From Pyropia haitanensis (Eukaryota > Rhodophyta > Bangiophyceae > Bangiales > Bangiaceae), in the NCBI GenBank assembly GCA_008729055.1, contig SDUX01000001.1, positions 4,463,951 to 4,527,950 on the forward strand: a DNA stretch of 64,000 nt. The letters are read 5' to 3'. Positions 1 to 11,304 of the stretch are shown here, piece by piece. Every line of letters starts with the position of its first letter. Positions within the stretch are counted from its first letter, which is position 1. The translations under genes and the position numbers were made by a program. A model generated the notes under the pieces. It made no database searches. It was not told the origin of the DNA and was given only the letters and a program-made list of their open reading frames with translations.

Positions 1-49
1 GTGGCCAACCGTGTCGCGGTGCCGGCGCGTCATGTGCGCCGGTGCTCGT

Positions 50-720
50 TATAGGGTCTCCGGCGTTGATGCTTTTGTGCCGCTCTACCGTGCCGCTGCC
101 AGGGACCCTCTTGCGTGCTGGCGGGCCACAAGTCGGCGCAGCTGGACCTGTTCCCGCCGGTCACGGGGGCTTCCAGGCGGTGCCGCCGCGCCCGACCAAG
201 ACGCTGCCACCGATGCAGGTCGTGGAGGCGGTGGTCTGCGCGGTGGTGCTGCCGGTCACGGGCGTGACGGCGTGCAAGGTGGGGTCCGATCAGGTGGGCA
301 GCGCGCTGTTGGCGCCGGCGGGGCAGAAGACGTGGCAGATGGCGTCGGCCGGTGCTGGCCGTCCTCTGGTTGGTGGCTCTGTAGGGGTCTCGGCGTTGGT
401 GCTGTCGGTGCCCTCCACCCGTTGCCGCTGCAGGTGACCCTCTTGGTGCTGGCGGGCCACAAGTCGGCGCAGCTGGACCTGTTCCGCCGGTCATGGGGGG
501 CTTCCAGGCGGTGCCGCCGCGCCCGACCAAGACACTGCCACCGATGCAGGTCGTGGAGGCGGTGGCGTGCGTGGTGGTGCTGCCGGACAAGAGCCGCAAG
601 ACGCAGCCGTTGATGCAGGTCGTTCAGGCGGTGGCGTGCGTGGCGGTGCTGCCGGACAAGGGCGTGGCTTTGTGGCTGGCGCTGCTGCCGGTCTCGGGCG
701 TGGCGGTGGCGCAGGTGCCG
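50..720. repeat. Two-copy tandem duplication, about 331-bp unit
   Basis: A GC-rich block is present twice, about 331 bp apart. The shared core (ACCAAGAC[G/A]CTGCCACC) begins at about 195 and again at about 526. Long ORFs cross both strands here, but they change with the repeat frame and show no recognisable domain, so I treat the block as a tandem duplication rather than a gene. It lies directly upstream of the KDZ-like fragment and may be part of the same decayed element. Confidence 0.6.
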
Positions 721-794
721 CCGTTGGGCCTGAGCGGGGAGATCGTGACGCCCTGGAGGGTGGTGTCGGCGGGCGTGGGGGTCTCCCCGACGGG

Positions 795-1304
795 ATGCGC
801 ATCATCTGGAACCGACAGCACGTGCAACGGTACGTCGTGTTCTCGCGCCCATGTGGCGTTGTGGTGTATTCCGAGTTCCTCGCAGGTGGGGAGGGGCCGG
901 CGTCCGTTCTCGCGGCGACGGCGCGTGCAGTCCGTCTTTTACGGCATCCACCCTCCGTCATTGCATACGACATGGCATGCCAGGTTTATGTTCACCTGCG
1001 CCGTGACCGCGTAGACCCAGCTGACGCACAGACAGTGCGGCGGTGCACCTTTGTGGTGCCTCGCTTCCACGAGCGTACACATCTGCGTTGCCCCCCTGTC
1101 TGTGTAACGGCGTGTCGTGTGTGGAACTATCCAGTGCTGACGGAGAGGGACGGGCGGACGTCCATTTTCAACACGTCCAGGGCGGAGCAGCACTTTCGTT
1201 TTTTGCGTGGATGGGAGACGGTTGTATACACCATGCATTGTGAGAAGGCGTCTTTTCTCCTGGCGTGTGTTGAGCAGGAGCTCAACTTCCGTCTTCTTGC
1301 GTGA
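795..1304 (+). pseudogene. KDZ-like transposase, C-terminal catalytic fragment
   Basis: The ORF from the ATG at 795 to the TGA at 1302 encodes about 169 residues that look like the RNase H-fold end of a Kyakuja-Dileera-Zisupton (KDZ) type transposase. In order: a Cys-Gly-Val-Val strand, then VIAYDMACQV (the family has Y-D-I/M-A-C-Q with the first catalytic Asp), then RFHERTHLRC (His/Cys pair before the second catalytic region), then NTSRAEQHF (the Glu), and a final helix ending in CVEQELN. The same layout occurs at the C-terminus of the larger protein at 22.4-26.2 kb. The zinc-cluster N-terminal half is missing and the upstream sequence is tandem repeat, so this is probably a truncated relic. 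Family membership rests on motif order only. Confidence 0.6.
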
Positions 1305-1731
1305 CTGTTTGCCATATTTCCATTCTCGACACGCACTCCATCTTGCATGGGACACCCGTTGGAGCTATCTTCTCGCTCGCAGACGCCAGAGGGACAGCTA
1401 TCTTCTCGCTCGCAGAAGCGGAAAATCACTTTATACTTTAACTGGCGCCACAGGGGAGCGACAGCGACCTCCGTCCTGCAAGAAGTGCCGACTGCACCGA
1501 CACCGAGTTACATGATGTCGTGTATAGAGAGGGTCAGCGACTTGAGTACAAAGCTGTGACAAACGCGTTTTCTGTTGATGCTACCTACCGTAAAGAGAAA
1601 GCGTCCCGGCTACCGTCGCAAAGAGAGTGTGCACACCCACAACGCCCACAGAGAGGAATGCACCACCAGTGTCACTGCAGCGTAAGACGCGGCTATCCCG
1701 CCGTCGACCAACCAACACGCGGGTTGTGGCA
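1305..1731. other. Intergenic, no gene seen
   Basis: This stretch holds a short direct repeat (AGCTATCTTCTCGCTCGCAG, twice between about 1360 and 1420). I see no ORF with recognisable content. It separates the transposase fragment from the convergent unknown gene. Confidence 0.5.
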
Positions 1732-4496
1732 TCACTGCTCTTGTGCCTGGGCCGTGGCGCGCTCCGTGTTGATGGCCAGGAGCCGCTCCACATCGGTGGA
1801 GTGCTGCTCATAGTACCCCGTCACCAACTCCACCCAGCCAGCGCAATCCGTACTGCCGCGCCGCGTCGCCAGTAACTCGCGGTTGGCGCACATGTTGGCC
1901 AGAATACACAGGACCCACGCGTGACCCTCGGACAGCGAGGGCTGCATACCGACAAGGATGTCGTACGCGAACGGGCCCGGCAATGTGGTACCGCGCCCCT
2001 TGCGCCAGTTCTGGATGTCAAGGCGCATGGTGTTGCGCTCCGGTGCGAGGTAGTTGTGCAGGTTGAGGCGCCGCTCGATGCGGTCGTACATGTTGTCCGT
2101 CTCCGCCGCGTGCTCGAGCGGCATGCCCGGCGTGTTGTGGACCGACCACTCGAACGCAACAAAGAGCGGGCGAAGCCAGGTGTCACACTGCAGCCGCCGA
2201 GGCTCCGGCTGCGGCTTGAACGCCGTGGGCAGGATCATGCCGATGGCGAGGTAGTCCTCCCGCAGCTCGCCCCAGGAAGTCTGGATGGCGGGCTGCGGCT
2301 CGCCACCCTTCTCCTTCCCCACCGCCTTCTGGGCCTTGGGGCCGAGCGGCGGCTTGGCGGCGTGGTTGGGCAGCTTGGCGCTGCCAGCATTCGGTCGCGC
2401 CGCCGCGGCATTCGGCACGAGGTAGAGCGCGGGCGTGCCCTTGGGATGGGCAAACAACGGCGGCTCTGCCTTGAGTGAGGGCGGCGTCGTGGGCAGGGCG
2501 GTGGCCAGCGAGGCGGACTTGGCCGCGAGCGGCTGCGTGTCCGGCACCGACATGGCGGATGGGACGATGGGCTCAGACTTGACGGCGGGTGCGGGCGTGG
2601 CCGCGGTGGACGACGTGGGCTTGCTCGCGGTTACCGGTACGGTGGACGTCACGGGCTGGGCGGCAGCCACGACCGTGGACGACGCGGGCAGCGCCAGGCG
2701 GCCAAGCGCCCCTGGATGGCGCTGGTGATCGGCGGCAGGGTGAGGGGCCGCAGCGCGCCCAGGACGGGGGGCCGCTGGATCTCCGCCGCAGCCAAAAAGT
2801 CGTCCACCGCGTCGTCCGAGAGCGCGTTCAGGCGTCGGCCGCCCCCGTGCAACACAGGCAGCGGGCGGAGAACGGGCGCTTCCTCCTTGCGCGCCTCGAT
2901 CTGCAGCTCGAGCGGGACGGGCCCGGGCGCTGACGACGCGCCCGTCTGCGACTGGAACACCGCCACTCTGCCCGTCACAGGGTCCACCTGCACTCCCGTG
3001 TTCTCATCGTCGCCCTCCTCGGATGACGTCAGCTCAAAGTCCAGGATGCTGCCGTCGCTCTCGTCGAGGGAGGCGTTGGAGTCCGTGCCGTCGACGACGT
3101 CGATGCCCTCCACCTTGACTGGGACACCCTTGTTCCTTACCGCGGCCCGAGTCTCCTGCAAAAAGATGATGTCGTCGCTTGACGACGACTCGTTACCGCC
3201 GTCGGGTTGATCGTTAGCCATCGTGGTGGGGCGCACGGGGTTGATCTCCTCGGACGACGCAAACGGGGAGGGCGCCTTCTCGACGGTCCGCATGCGCTTG
3301 ACCCGCGGCGTGACGAAAGGCCCAGGCGGCGGCCGGCGCACCCGGGCGCGCGGCGCAACGGGAGCCGACGCCGCGGCGTCCGTCGACACAAAGGCCTGCG
3401 TCTCGTTGAGCTGCGACTTCTTGCCAGCGTAAAGCAACGCCTTGGTGGTGGCCACTTCCAACAGGTACGGCGTCTCGGGAAGGCCGCTCTGCGCAATCGC
3501 CTTCTTAAACATGGGCGTGAAGCCGGCCTCGTTCACAAACAGCCCCCCGTCCAGTTCCACCAGACCCGGGGAGAAGTGCTGCACGCGCGCCAGGAAGCGC
3601 GCGGCGCCGTCAAACGTGTGCGGATGCACGTTGGTGGGCCGGTGCAGGTCCAAAAACTGCTTCCACTCCACCATCTTGCAGCAGTCGGCATTGGTAAGCC
3701 GCGAGCCGACCTCATCCTCCTTGTGCATCTGGTCTGCCCATCGCACGCTGCTGCCAGACTTGCGCGGCGTGCGGCCGTCGCTCCACAGAGAGCGAGCCGT
3801 GTCACCCGTCGTCTTGGAAGGCGTGACCGTCAGGCTGCTCAGCTTGCTCAGCGGCGACTTGTCCTCGCGCGCCTCCTGCAGCAGTGGGCCCGTCTTCTTG
3901 ACCTTGGGCTGCGGCGTCAGCATATTCTCGTCATCGTCGTCCGCAACAATCACATTGTCTTGCGGCGGGTCCCCGTCACTGTCCTCCACAATGTCGGCAT
4001 GTTGCCCATCTTTGCCATCCCCCGGCAGCTCGGGGTCGAGGGGCGTGGGGGTCATGAAAAGAGGGGCGGCGGCCGCCACAACAGCCGCGGCCCCGACCGG
4101 CACATTGACAGGCGCCGCCGGGACGCCCCCCATCGCCGCGGAGCGCGTCACCATCTTGCGGTTGGACGCGTCCTCGTCCAGCGTCTGGCGCTCGTTGTCA
4201 AACGCCTTCTCCACCACCTTCATCACGACGGACCACGCCGTCACACCCATGCCCTTGCTGCCGTTCAGGGGGGTGACCAGCGCCTCCTCGTACATGGCGA
4301 CCAGCTCGTCGCGGGTCACTTCCTTGGACGCGTGCTGATCCGCAAAGTCCGACAGCAGCTTCCGGCGTGGGGCCGTGCTGTAGGACTCGCGCAGCCCCGT
4401 CAGGATGACGTCCTTCATGTCGACGAGGAAGCGCAGCGTCAAAACCACGGTAGGGGGACGCAGCGGCACCATGCCGTCGCCGGTGGTGTCGCTCAT
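1732..4496 (-). CDS. Unknown gene in two reading frames (acidic, Ser/Pro/Ala-rich)
   Basis: I do not recognise the product. The first frame runs from an ATG at 4496 (good GCGCCATGAG context; another in-frame ATG lies at 4610) to a TGA at 2649, about 615 residues. It has a helical N-terminus, several acidic serine patches (for example SSSSDD), an SP/TP-rich middle and a globular stretch containing MVEWKQFLDLHRPTNVHP. The second frame, shifted by one base, is open from upstream of 2670 to 1732. It encodes an Ala/Pro/Thr-rich linker and then a globular C-terminal domain of about 190 residues (WGELREDYLAIG at its start). The second frame has no ATG at its beginning, so I read both as one gene joined by a short intron or broken by a one-base indel near 2650-2720. 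Nuclear or chromatin roles are possible from composition, but this is not supported by any motif. Confidence 0.55.
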
Positions 4497-5503
4497 GGCG
4501 CCGCGGCGGTGTGGGTGGCGGAGAGGTGCGGACAGGACGGTGACGGACGGGGTGGAGGACTGCACGGACGGACGCCGACGACGGCCGCCGCGCCGGTCTC
4601 CATCCGCCATTCCAGGGTGATGTAGGAGCACGGGGGGAAGCGCAGCGAGATGCGGTGGGCACGTCGTCGACGTCGGGATCCATCCTCCGCGTACTCCTGG
4701 GCAGGGTGTAAAATAAAACGCCCAGAAACGCAAGGAAACGGGCGACAAAACGCCCAGGACGCCGCGATCAGCAGGGGGGGGCCTGGAACGGCCGTCGGGA
4801 GGGGGGCAGGGGGAGCGAGCGGCCATCCCTGTGACGACTAGCTTTGCACCGACCTCTCACCGTCCCCGCCTCTACCCGTCGGTCAGCGGACAGACAACGC
4901 GCGACTGCGGATCGGCCGGTTCGATGCGCGGCACAGACCCGATTGGACCGCACCCCACAGAGCCCCATTGAGGGCATTTGCAAATTGAAAATCGGCCGAG
5001 AGATCATCCTCTCGGAAACGCCGCTGTGGACTCAGAAACGCGGTCGGATCAAACTGCACGCCCCCAGATGGTAAAAGAACGGGTATGATAGAAAGCATGC
5101 TTCTATAGGGTGTGATGCGATGTTTTCCACCGTTTCTTGTCTCGATAGCGGTGACTGCGCCCATGCCGATTTGCAGGGCCAGTCAATTCCCCAATATTTA
5201 ATGTGGGTACCAGCCACGATTGCAAGGACCCACGGTTTTCTCCCCGAGAGTTGGCATTCAGCGGAAGTGGCGACACACTCCGCCCGCCACTGCCGTCGCG
5301 CGCCCGTCCCGCCTTCCGCGCCCCTCTTCCCCCCCGGGGCCCCGCGTTCCGCACCGCCGCGGCGGCGCGCCGTCGTCCCGATCGGGAACCGCCGCCGTGG
5401 CGCGCGGGGCCCACTCCCGCCCCTCCACCGCCCGTTCGTCCCCACATCTTCCCTTGACCCCAACCCCCCCCACCGACCCCGTTTCCCACTTTCCCCTCCC
5501 ACC
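4497..5503. other. Divergent intergenic region
   Basis: About 1 kb separates the start of the unknown minus-strand gene from the NUP93-like start at 5504. Part of it (about 4960-5130) is clearly less GC-rich than the flanks and contains A/T patches, as expected of a shared promoter region. I see no TATA box or other named element that I can defend. Confidence 0.4.
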
Positions 5504-6069
5504 ATGGCTGGCATTGACCTCGCCGACGTCCTCACCCGCTCCCGTGCCATTGAGGCGCGGCGCGGCGGGCGCCCTCCCCCCCGTCGGCGGTGGTCTTGGC
5601 GGCGGCATTGGCAGCAGCACCGGCGGCGGCGGCGGCAGCGCCGTCGCCGCCGCCGCCCGCTCCCCCCTCCGCCCGTCGACGGCCGCCCCGCCCGCGGGCG
5701 GGTCGCTGGCGGCCGCAGCGGCGGCGGCCGGCGCGGCCGCCCCCTACGCGGCCGCCGGCCCGCTGCTGCCCGGCGGGGGCATCCCCCCCCTCCACCGCCC
5801 GCTGGCGGACCTCGCCCGCGCGTCCGTGCCACGGGGGGGCGCCGCCGGGCGCGCCGCCGCGGGCGGCGCCGCCGCCGCGCTGCTGGCCGAGTACGTGGCG
5901 GCGGTGGGAGAGGGCGGGGGGGCGGGTGGCGGCGCCCCCGCGGGGGGGGGGGGGGGTCTGGCCCAGCGCCGCCGCCGCCGTCAGCGGCGGCGAGGGGGGG
6001 GGGGGGACGCGCTGAGTCTCGCCACGCTCGTTCTCAAGGACCACCTGCGGCCGCCGCCGGCGGCGGGCC

Positions 6070-6112
<43 letters not shown>

Positions 6113-7398
6113 GGGCGGCTGGGCGGCTCCGCCCGAGCGGCTCGCCAGCGAGGAGCTGGAGCGCCGCGTCGCGCACGCCCACGAGATGACGGTGCTGGCG
6201 GCGGTGGAGGAGGCGGTCGCCGGCGCCGCGGGCGCGTCCATGGCGGCGGTGCTGGCGGGGCTGGGCGCCGAGTGGGCGGCCACCCGGGGGGGGCCCTGTC
6301 GCTCGCCGCGTCGGGCGCGGCGGCGGCGGCGGGGTGGGGGGGGAAGAGCCCGGGGGGCGCCGGTGGGGCGCCCTCGCCACCCCCGGGCGCCGTGGGGGGG
6401 GGGGGGGTGGGACGCGGCGGGCTCCCCGGTCGCGCCCAGCCCGTTCCGCACCCCGCGGCGGCGGGTTGACGGCGGCGGGGGTGGCGGCGGGGGTGGCGCC
6501 GGCGGCGGCGGGCTGGATGGCGGTGGCGGTGGCGGTGGCGGCGGCGGTGGCGGTGGCGGCGGCGGCGGCGGCGGCGGCGCCGCCGCCGCCGCCGTGGACG
6601 GCGACCGCGACGGCGGGGTGGCGCTGGCCGCCGAGGCGGCCATCCGCCGCACCCTCCGCGGCGGCCGCCCGGCGGTTGCGCGGGAGCTGGCGGCGGCCGC
6701 CACCGACGCGGGCATGCGCAACGTCTTTGCCGCGCTGGCGGCGGTGGCCGGGGAGCGGGGCCCCGCCGGCGGCGCGGCCGACGCGGCGGCCGCGGCGGCC
6801 GCGGCCGCGGCGACGGCGGCGGCCGCGGCCGCAGCGGGGCCCGCCGCCGCGCGCGAGGCGCGGGTGGCGGCCGGCGCCCGCCGCTTCCTCACCGCCCAGT
6901 TCCTCGCGTTCAAGCTGCGGCGGGACATTGCGGCGGCGCCGGCGGCGGCGCGCCGCGGGGGCGCCCCGGGCGTCCGCGCCGACGTGTGCGCGTACGTGCG
7001 GCTGGTGGTGGGGGCGGCGGCGCCCGCCGCGGGCGGCAGCGGCGGCGGCGGCGGCGCCCCGCCGGCGCGGCCGCTGCCGCCGTCGCTGGCGGCAGGCCCG
7101 CTGGTCGACGACGGCCTGCTGCTGTAGGCGGTCGTGTCTTACGCGCTCCTCGCGGGGGCGGTGGGGGTGGCGGCCGACGCGGTCGCCGCCGCGGTGGGCG
7201 GCGCCGGCCTCGGCTCGGCCGGCCCGGCGGCGGGGCGCCTGCTCGCCGCGCTGTGCGCGGCGGGCGGGCCCGGCGCGGCCGCCCTCGCCGCCATGGTCGA
7301 CGACCATGCGGAGGTGGTGGCCCCGTCGGGCGACCCGTACATGCGCGCGGTGTGGGTAGTGGCGATGCGCGTGGACGTGGTCGGCGCCGCCGCCGGCG

Positions 7399-7433
<35 letters not shown>

Positions 7434-7970
7434 CCCGCCGTGGCGCTTCCCGACGAGGAGTACGCGCTGCTCTTCTACTCGGTGGAGGACTACCTGTGGA
7501 TGCGCACCGCGTGCGTGCGAGTGGAGGGGGTGGACGCGCCCGTCGGCGCCGCCGCCGCCGCCGCCGCTGCCCCGCTGCTGCGCCTGGCCGACGTTGCCGC
7601 CGAGCTGACCGCCGCCGGCGTGGCGCACTTAGACCCGCGAGGCGACGCGCTCGCCGCGTACGCGCTTGTGCAGGTGCTTGTCGGCGCGCTGCCGCCGGCG
7701 GTGCGGCACCTGGCGGGCAGCGGCCGCGCGCGCGACGCGGTGCACCTGGCGGTGGTGGGGGCGCACCACGGGCTGGTGGACGCGTCGCCGGCGGGGGCAG
7801 AGCTCAGGGGGGGGGGCGGCGGCGGCGGCGGCGGCGGCGGCTACGCCGCCCTCATGGCCGCCTACGCGTCGACGGTGGCGTCGCCCACGTCGGCGGCGCT
7901 GTACCCGTGCACGATCCCCAACGCGGCGGAGCAGACGGCGCGGCTGGCCGCCCTGCTGGCCGCCTCGTAA
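5504..7970 (+). CDS. NUP93: NUP93/NIC96-type nucleoporin (partial, disrupted)
   Basis: NUP93/Nic96 is a scaffold nucleoporin of the nuclear pore inner ring. The start at 5504 has a strong ACCATGGC context. The main frame then runs 5590-7970, shifted from the start frame at a C run near 5575. Family features in order: a helical segment HEMTVLAAVEEAVAG (about 6184), ARRFLTAQFLAFKLRR (about 6870), RADVCAYVRLVVG (about 6980), VVSYALLAGAVGVAAD (about 7132), GDPYMRAVWVVAMRVD (about 7329), VEDYLWMRTACVRVEG (about 7481) and a helix around ALVQVLVGALP (about 7660). These match NUP93 motif order (DPYxRAV, EDYLW). Gly/Ala homopolymer inserts interrupt it. An in-frame TAG at 7125-7127 sits just before AVVSYALL, where the family has Trp. 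A GTAAGT at 7967-7972 overlaps the terminal TAA and looks like a 5' splice site, so the roughly 350-residue C-terminus is either in later exons I cannot find or lost. Confidence 0.85.
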
Positions 7971-7972
7971 GT

Positions 7973-8016
7973 GGCGGCGGACACGCTGCTGACGCCGCCG
8001 GCGGGCGGCCGCGGGC

Positions 8017-8067
<51 letters not shown>

Positions 8068-8537
8068 TGCCGCGAGCGCGGCTGCGACGGCGCGCGCGCG
8101 GCGCCGCGCGGTGGCGGCGGCGGCAACGCCGTGCGGGTAGACCAGTCGGAGGGCCTGGCATCGGCGCTGTCGGGCGGGTGCCGGCGATCCCGACAGGGGC
8201 TCAACCCCGGCCGGGTGTCACCGGGCGCGGCAGCGGGTTAGGCGTCGGCGGCGGCCGGGCGGGTGCGGGGGGTGGTCATCCCATCCCACTCAAAAGGTAT
8301 GAGAGCGCCACACCAACGTCAGCAAGTCGAACAGCAGCGCACAAGCTGGACAGAAGCGGGTACTCCCTTTTCAGCACACTCCACCCGCAGGAACATTGCA
8401 GCATCTTGATGCCTACAACAAAAGCCGAACGGTGACGACAGTATTGTCGCTCACAGCCGCGAAGACCAGGAGAAACGAATAAATGACCGAGGCCCACCCA
8501 AGCTAGACACGCCGGGCCACTCAGCGCGAAACATGCG
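7973..8537 (+). other. Possible NUP93-like intron and downstream spacer
   Basis: The first 100 bases are a (GGC)n tract of about 45 bp embedded in GC-rich sequence. After about 8280 the composition drops to ordinary GC. No frame here matches the missing NUP93 C-terminal helical domain. I see no independent gene. Confidence 0.4.
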
Positions 8538-9200
8538 TCAACTCCCCACATGGTCTAGCCACGACCGCACCTCCTCCACAGCATCAAAATCCTTGCCGCG
8601 GGCCTTCTGCATCGTTCGCAGGTGCAGCTCCAGCCTCAGGACGTCCTCCTCTGTCTTCAGCTTGTTTAAGTTCGTTGCCTTGAGCGCAAACAGCAAGCTC
8701 TTGGGGTCGTCGGGTACGATGTCGCTTAGGCAGCGTGCGCGCAGGTCCTGCAAGCGCACGCGCATGTTCATCATGTCCAGCTGCGCGCGGGTTGACGACT
8801 TCATCTCGTCCACCTGCACGCGGGTTGACGACTTCATCTCGTCCACCTGCACGCGGGTTGACGACACCATCTGGTCCAGATGTGACTCCATCCTGTCCAT
8901 CTTGTTCTCCATCTGACCGAACTGCGCTTGGTTCAATGAAAGGAGTTGGGACGTGTTCACCGTCAGCAGTCCCAGGCACACGGATGCAGCAGCCGTCAGA
9001 GCCCCAGCGGTCAGCGACAGCCAGGTGGTGCGCTCAGAAGATGACACGGGAGCGGAGATAGGGGGAACTGGCATGTCCTGCCCGGGGCGGGCACTGGCAG
9101 TGGACGATGCCTTGTAGGCGTGCATGGGGAGGCGACGGAGAAGGACCCGCGAAACCAGCGCCGATGACCTAAACATCCTATCGAGCATCCACTCCGGCAT
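8538..9200 (-). CDS. Single-pass membrane protein with coiled coil of 11-residue repeats
   Basis: The ORF encodes 220 residues from an ATG at 9200. Residues 1-35 are Arg-rich without acidic runs and could be a mitochondrial presequence. Residues about 60-81 (TWLSLTAGALTAAASVCLGL) form one hydrophobic membrane segment. Residues about 90-140 form a coiled coil containing the unit SSTRVQVDEMK, repeated by a 33-bp tandem repeat (copies near 8787, 8820 and 8853). A charged helical C-terminus of about 75 residues follows (LLFALKATNLNKLKTEED). I know no family for it. A role as a membrane-anchored oligomer is inferred from architecture alone. The gene ends the unique sequence on the left side of the 17.9-kb element. 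Confidence 0.65.
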   Translation of the reverse strand: MPEWMLDRMFRSSALVSRVLLRRLPMHAYKASSTASARPGQDMPVPPISAPVSSSERTTWLSLTAGALTAAASVCLGLLTVNTSQLLSLNQAQFGQMENKMDRMESHLDQMVSSTRVQVDEMKSSTRVQVDEMKSSTRAQLDMMNMRVRLQDLRARCLSDIVPDDPKSLLFALKATNLNKLKTEEDVLRLELHLRTMQKARGKDFDAVEEVRSWLDHVGS

Positions 9201-9394
9201 TCACAAGACGTGACAGAAAAAAGACAGTGCATTGCATAGTGCCACATTAACACGTCAGTATCCGTGCTCACCAGCACTCAGTAGCGGGTCATGAGCGCCT
9301 CACGCACACGATCTTCCGTAGCTGCCTGGCAGAAGGGCAACGTCGAACACGTACATGGCTGGTGCAATGGGGCGAAGCTTGTGCAGAGGACGCC

Positions 9395-9402
9395 CAACAG
9401 GA
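9395..9402. repeat. Left copy of 8-bp target site duplication (CAACAGGA)
   Basis: CAACAGGA occurs here and at 27316-27323 in the same orientation, immediately outside the two inverted ends of the large element. An 8-bp duplication fits Zisupton/KDZ-type elements as I remember them. hAT elements also make 8-bp duplications. Confidence 0.6.
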
Positions 9403-9455
9403 CAATACAGATAATGGCAGGGTAGGATCCTTGCCCGAGGGTAGGATCTTCCCGA
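9403..9455 (+). repeat. Left terminal inverted repeat and subterminal motifs
   Basis: The block contains TAATGGCAGGGTAGGATC at 9412-9429 and a second GGGTAGGATC copy near 9439. Its inverted partner is at 27228-27315. Confidence 0.6.
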
Positions 9456-9949
9456 TGCGAGGGGTAGCTGCGATTTCTATTGGTGCTCTCGGCCACCCTT
9501 ACAGACGTCCCAGACGTCCCCAGGACCCCCGAGACTAGGCACACTAGCCACACCACGTGTGATGGGGACGTGTCTACGATCCACGTGTTCTTCCACGTGT
9601 GCCGGACGATCGGTCCCCATCGCTGCACCCGCACCCCGTCCCGCTCGCATCACCCATCGTGCCCACCGCGTACTCCTGGCCTACCCGCCGCTGACTTTCA
9701 CCCTTCCTACCGCCGAGGTTACTCCCGGCGCTTTCCTTCCGTGTTGCGGTTTCGGCGGACTGTCGGCACAAACGCGGGACGCGGCGGGCGGCATCGGCCG
9801 GGGGCTCGTCGCCGTCGAGCGGTGCGTGGGGGGTGGCGGCCGCTGGATACTCATCACTTTCGAGCTGCCCGTCATAGGTGGCAGCAGCAGGGTGCCCGCC
9901 GCTGACGAGCTGCTCGTGCCTTGTGCCTGCCTCCGGGTGCTCGTTGCCG

Positions 9950-11200
9950 TCGCAGGGTGTGCGGTGCACCGCCGCAGCGCTCCGCGGGTGCGTGGGCGCG
10001 GCCGGCTGGCTGCTGGCCGTGGGTGGCGGCCGCCAGGTGTTCGTTGCCGTCGTGGGGCGCACGGCAGCGCGCGGCACCCTGCGGCGGGCGGCTGCGCACG
10101 GTCCGGCAGCGGATCGGCGCGGGTGGCGGCGCACCGCGGGCGCCGCGGGTGCTTGGGCGCGGCCGGCCGGCTGCTGGCCGCGGGTGGCGGCAGCCAGGTG
10201 CTCGTCGCCGTCGTGGGGCGCACGGCGGCGCGCGGCGGGCGGTTGCACGCGACCGGCCAGCGGTTTGGTGCGGGTGGCGGCGCGCCGCGGGCGCCTGGGC
10301 GGGGCCGGCCGGCTGCTGGCCGTGGGTGGCGGCCGCTGGCAGCTCGTTGCCGTCGTGGGGCGCGTGGCGGCGCGCGGCGGGCGGTTGCACGCGGCCGGCC
10401 AGCGGTTTGGTGCGGGTGGCGGCGCGCCGCGGGTGCCTGGGCGCGGTCGGCCGGCAGCTGGCCGCGCGTGGCGGCTGCCTGGTGCTCGCTGCCGTCACGC
10501 GGCGCGCGGCCGTCCGCGGCACCACGTGGCGGCGCTCGGTACCGCACGGCCGGCCGGCTGCTGGCCGTGGGTGGCGGCCGCCGGGTGCTCGTCGCCGTCG
10601 CGCGGCGCGCGGCGGCGCGCGGCACTTTGCAGCGGGCGGCCGGGCACGGTCCGCCGTCGCGCGGCACTCTGCGCCGGGCGGCTGGGAACGGTCCGCCGGC
10701 GGATCGGCGCCGGAGGGGGCGCGCTGTGGGTGCCTGGGCGGGGCCGGCCAGCTGCTTGCCGTCGGTGGCGGCCGCCGGGTGCTCGTTGCCGGCGCGCGGC
10801 GGGCGGTTGCACGCGGCCGGCTCGCGGCTCGGCGCGCGTGGCGGCGCGCCGCGTGTGCCTCGGCGAGGCCGGCAAGCTGCTGGCCGTGGGTTGCAGCGCC
10901 TGGCAGCTCGTATCCGTGGCGCGTCGCTCGGCGGCCTGTGGCACCAGGCAGCGGCTTGCTGCAGCGCGCGGCCGGCAGGCTGCTGTCCGTCGGTTGTGGC
11001 TGCCGGGAGCTTGTCGCCGTCGCACAGTACGCGTGGGACCACGGCTGCGCACGGCGGGCGGGTGCGCGCGGCGGGTACGAGCGGCGGGTGCTGGCGGAGG
11101 GAGCGCGCGGCGTGTGTCGTGGTCGCTGGCTGGTCGTCGCCATCACGTGGTGGGCCACGGGGCGTGACAGCCCGCGCCTGGTGGCTGTGCGCGGCGGGTA
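9950..11200. repeat. Degenerate GC-rich tandem array, about 100-190-bp units
   Basis: Variants of TGCTGGCCGTGGGTGGCGG recur at about 10011, 10172, 10314, 10456, 10559 and 10753, with typical spacings of 142-161 bp. All frames on both strands stay open for long distances, producing Arg/Ala/Gly-rich translations that shift register between units. I see no conserved protein and treat it as a minisatellite-like array. It continues in frame into the ATG of the next gene, so that ORF looks falsely long. Confidence 0.7.
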
Positions 11201-11304
11201 GCGGCCGTTGCTTGGTTGTCGCGGTCGTGCTCTTCTTTTCTCGTGGCCGCCGGTGGGTCCTCGTTGTGGTCGGGGTCAAGCGGCAGGTTCACGCCAAAGG
11301 AGAC

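Noticed and set aside
9559..11304. N-terminal 580 codons of the 1169-codon ORF
   Set aside because: Translated tandem repeat; composition changes exactly at the ATG at 11305.
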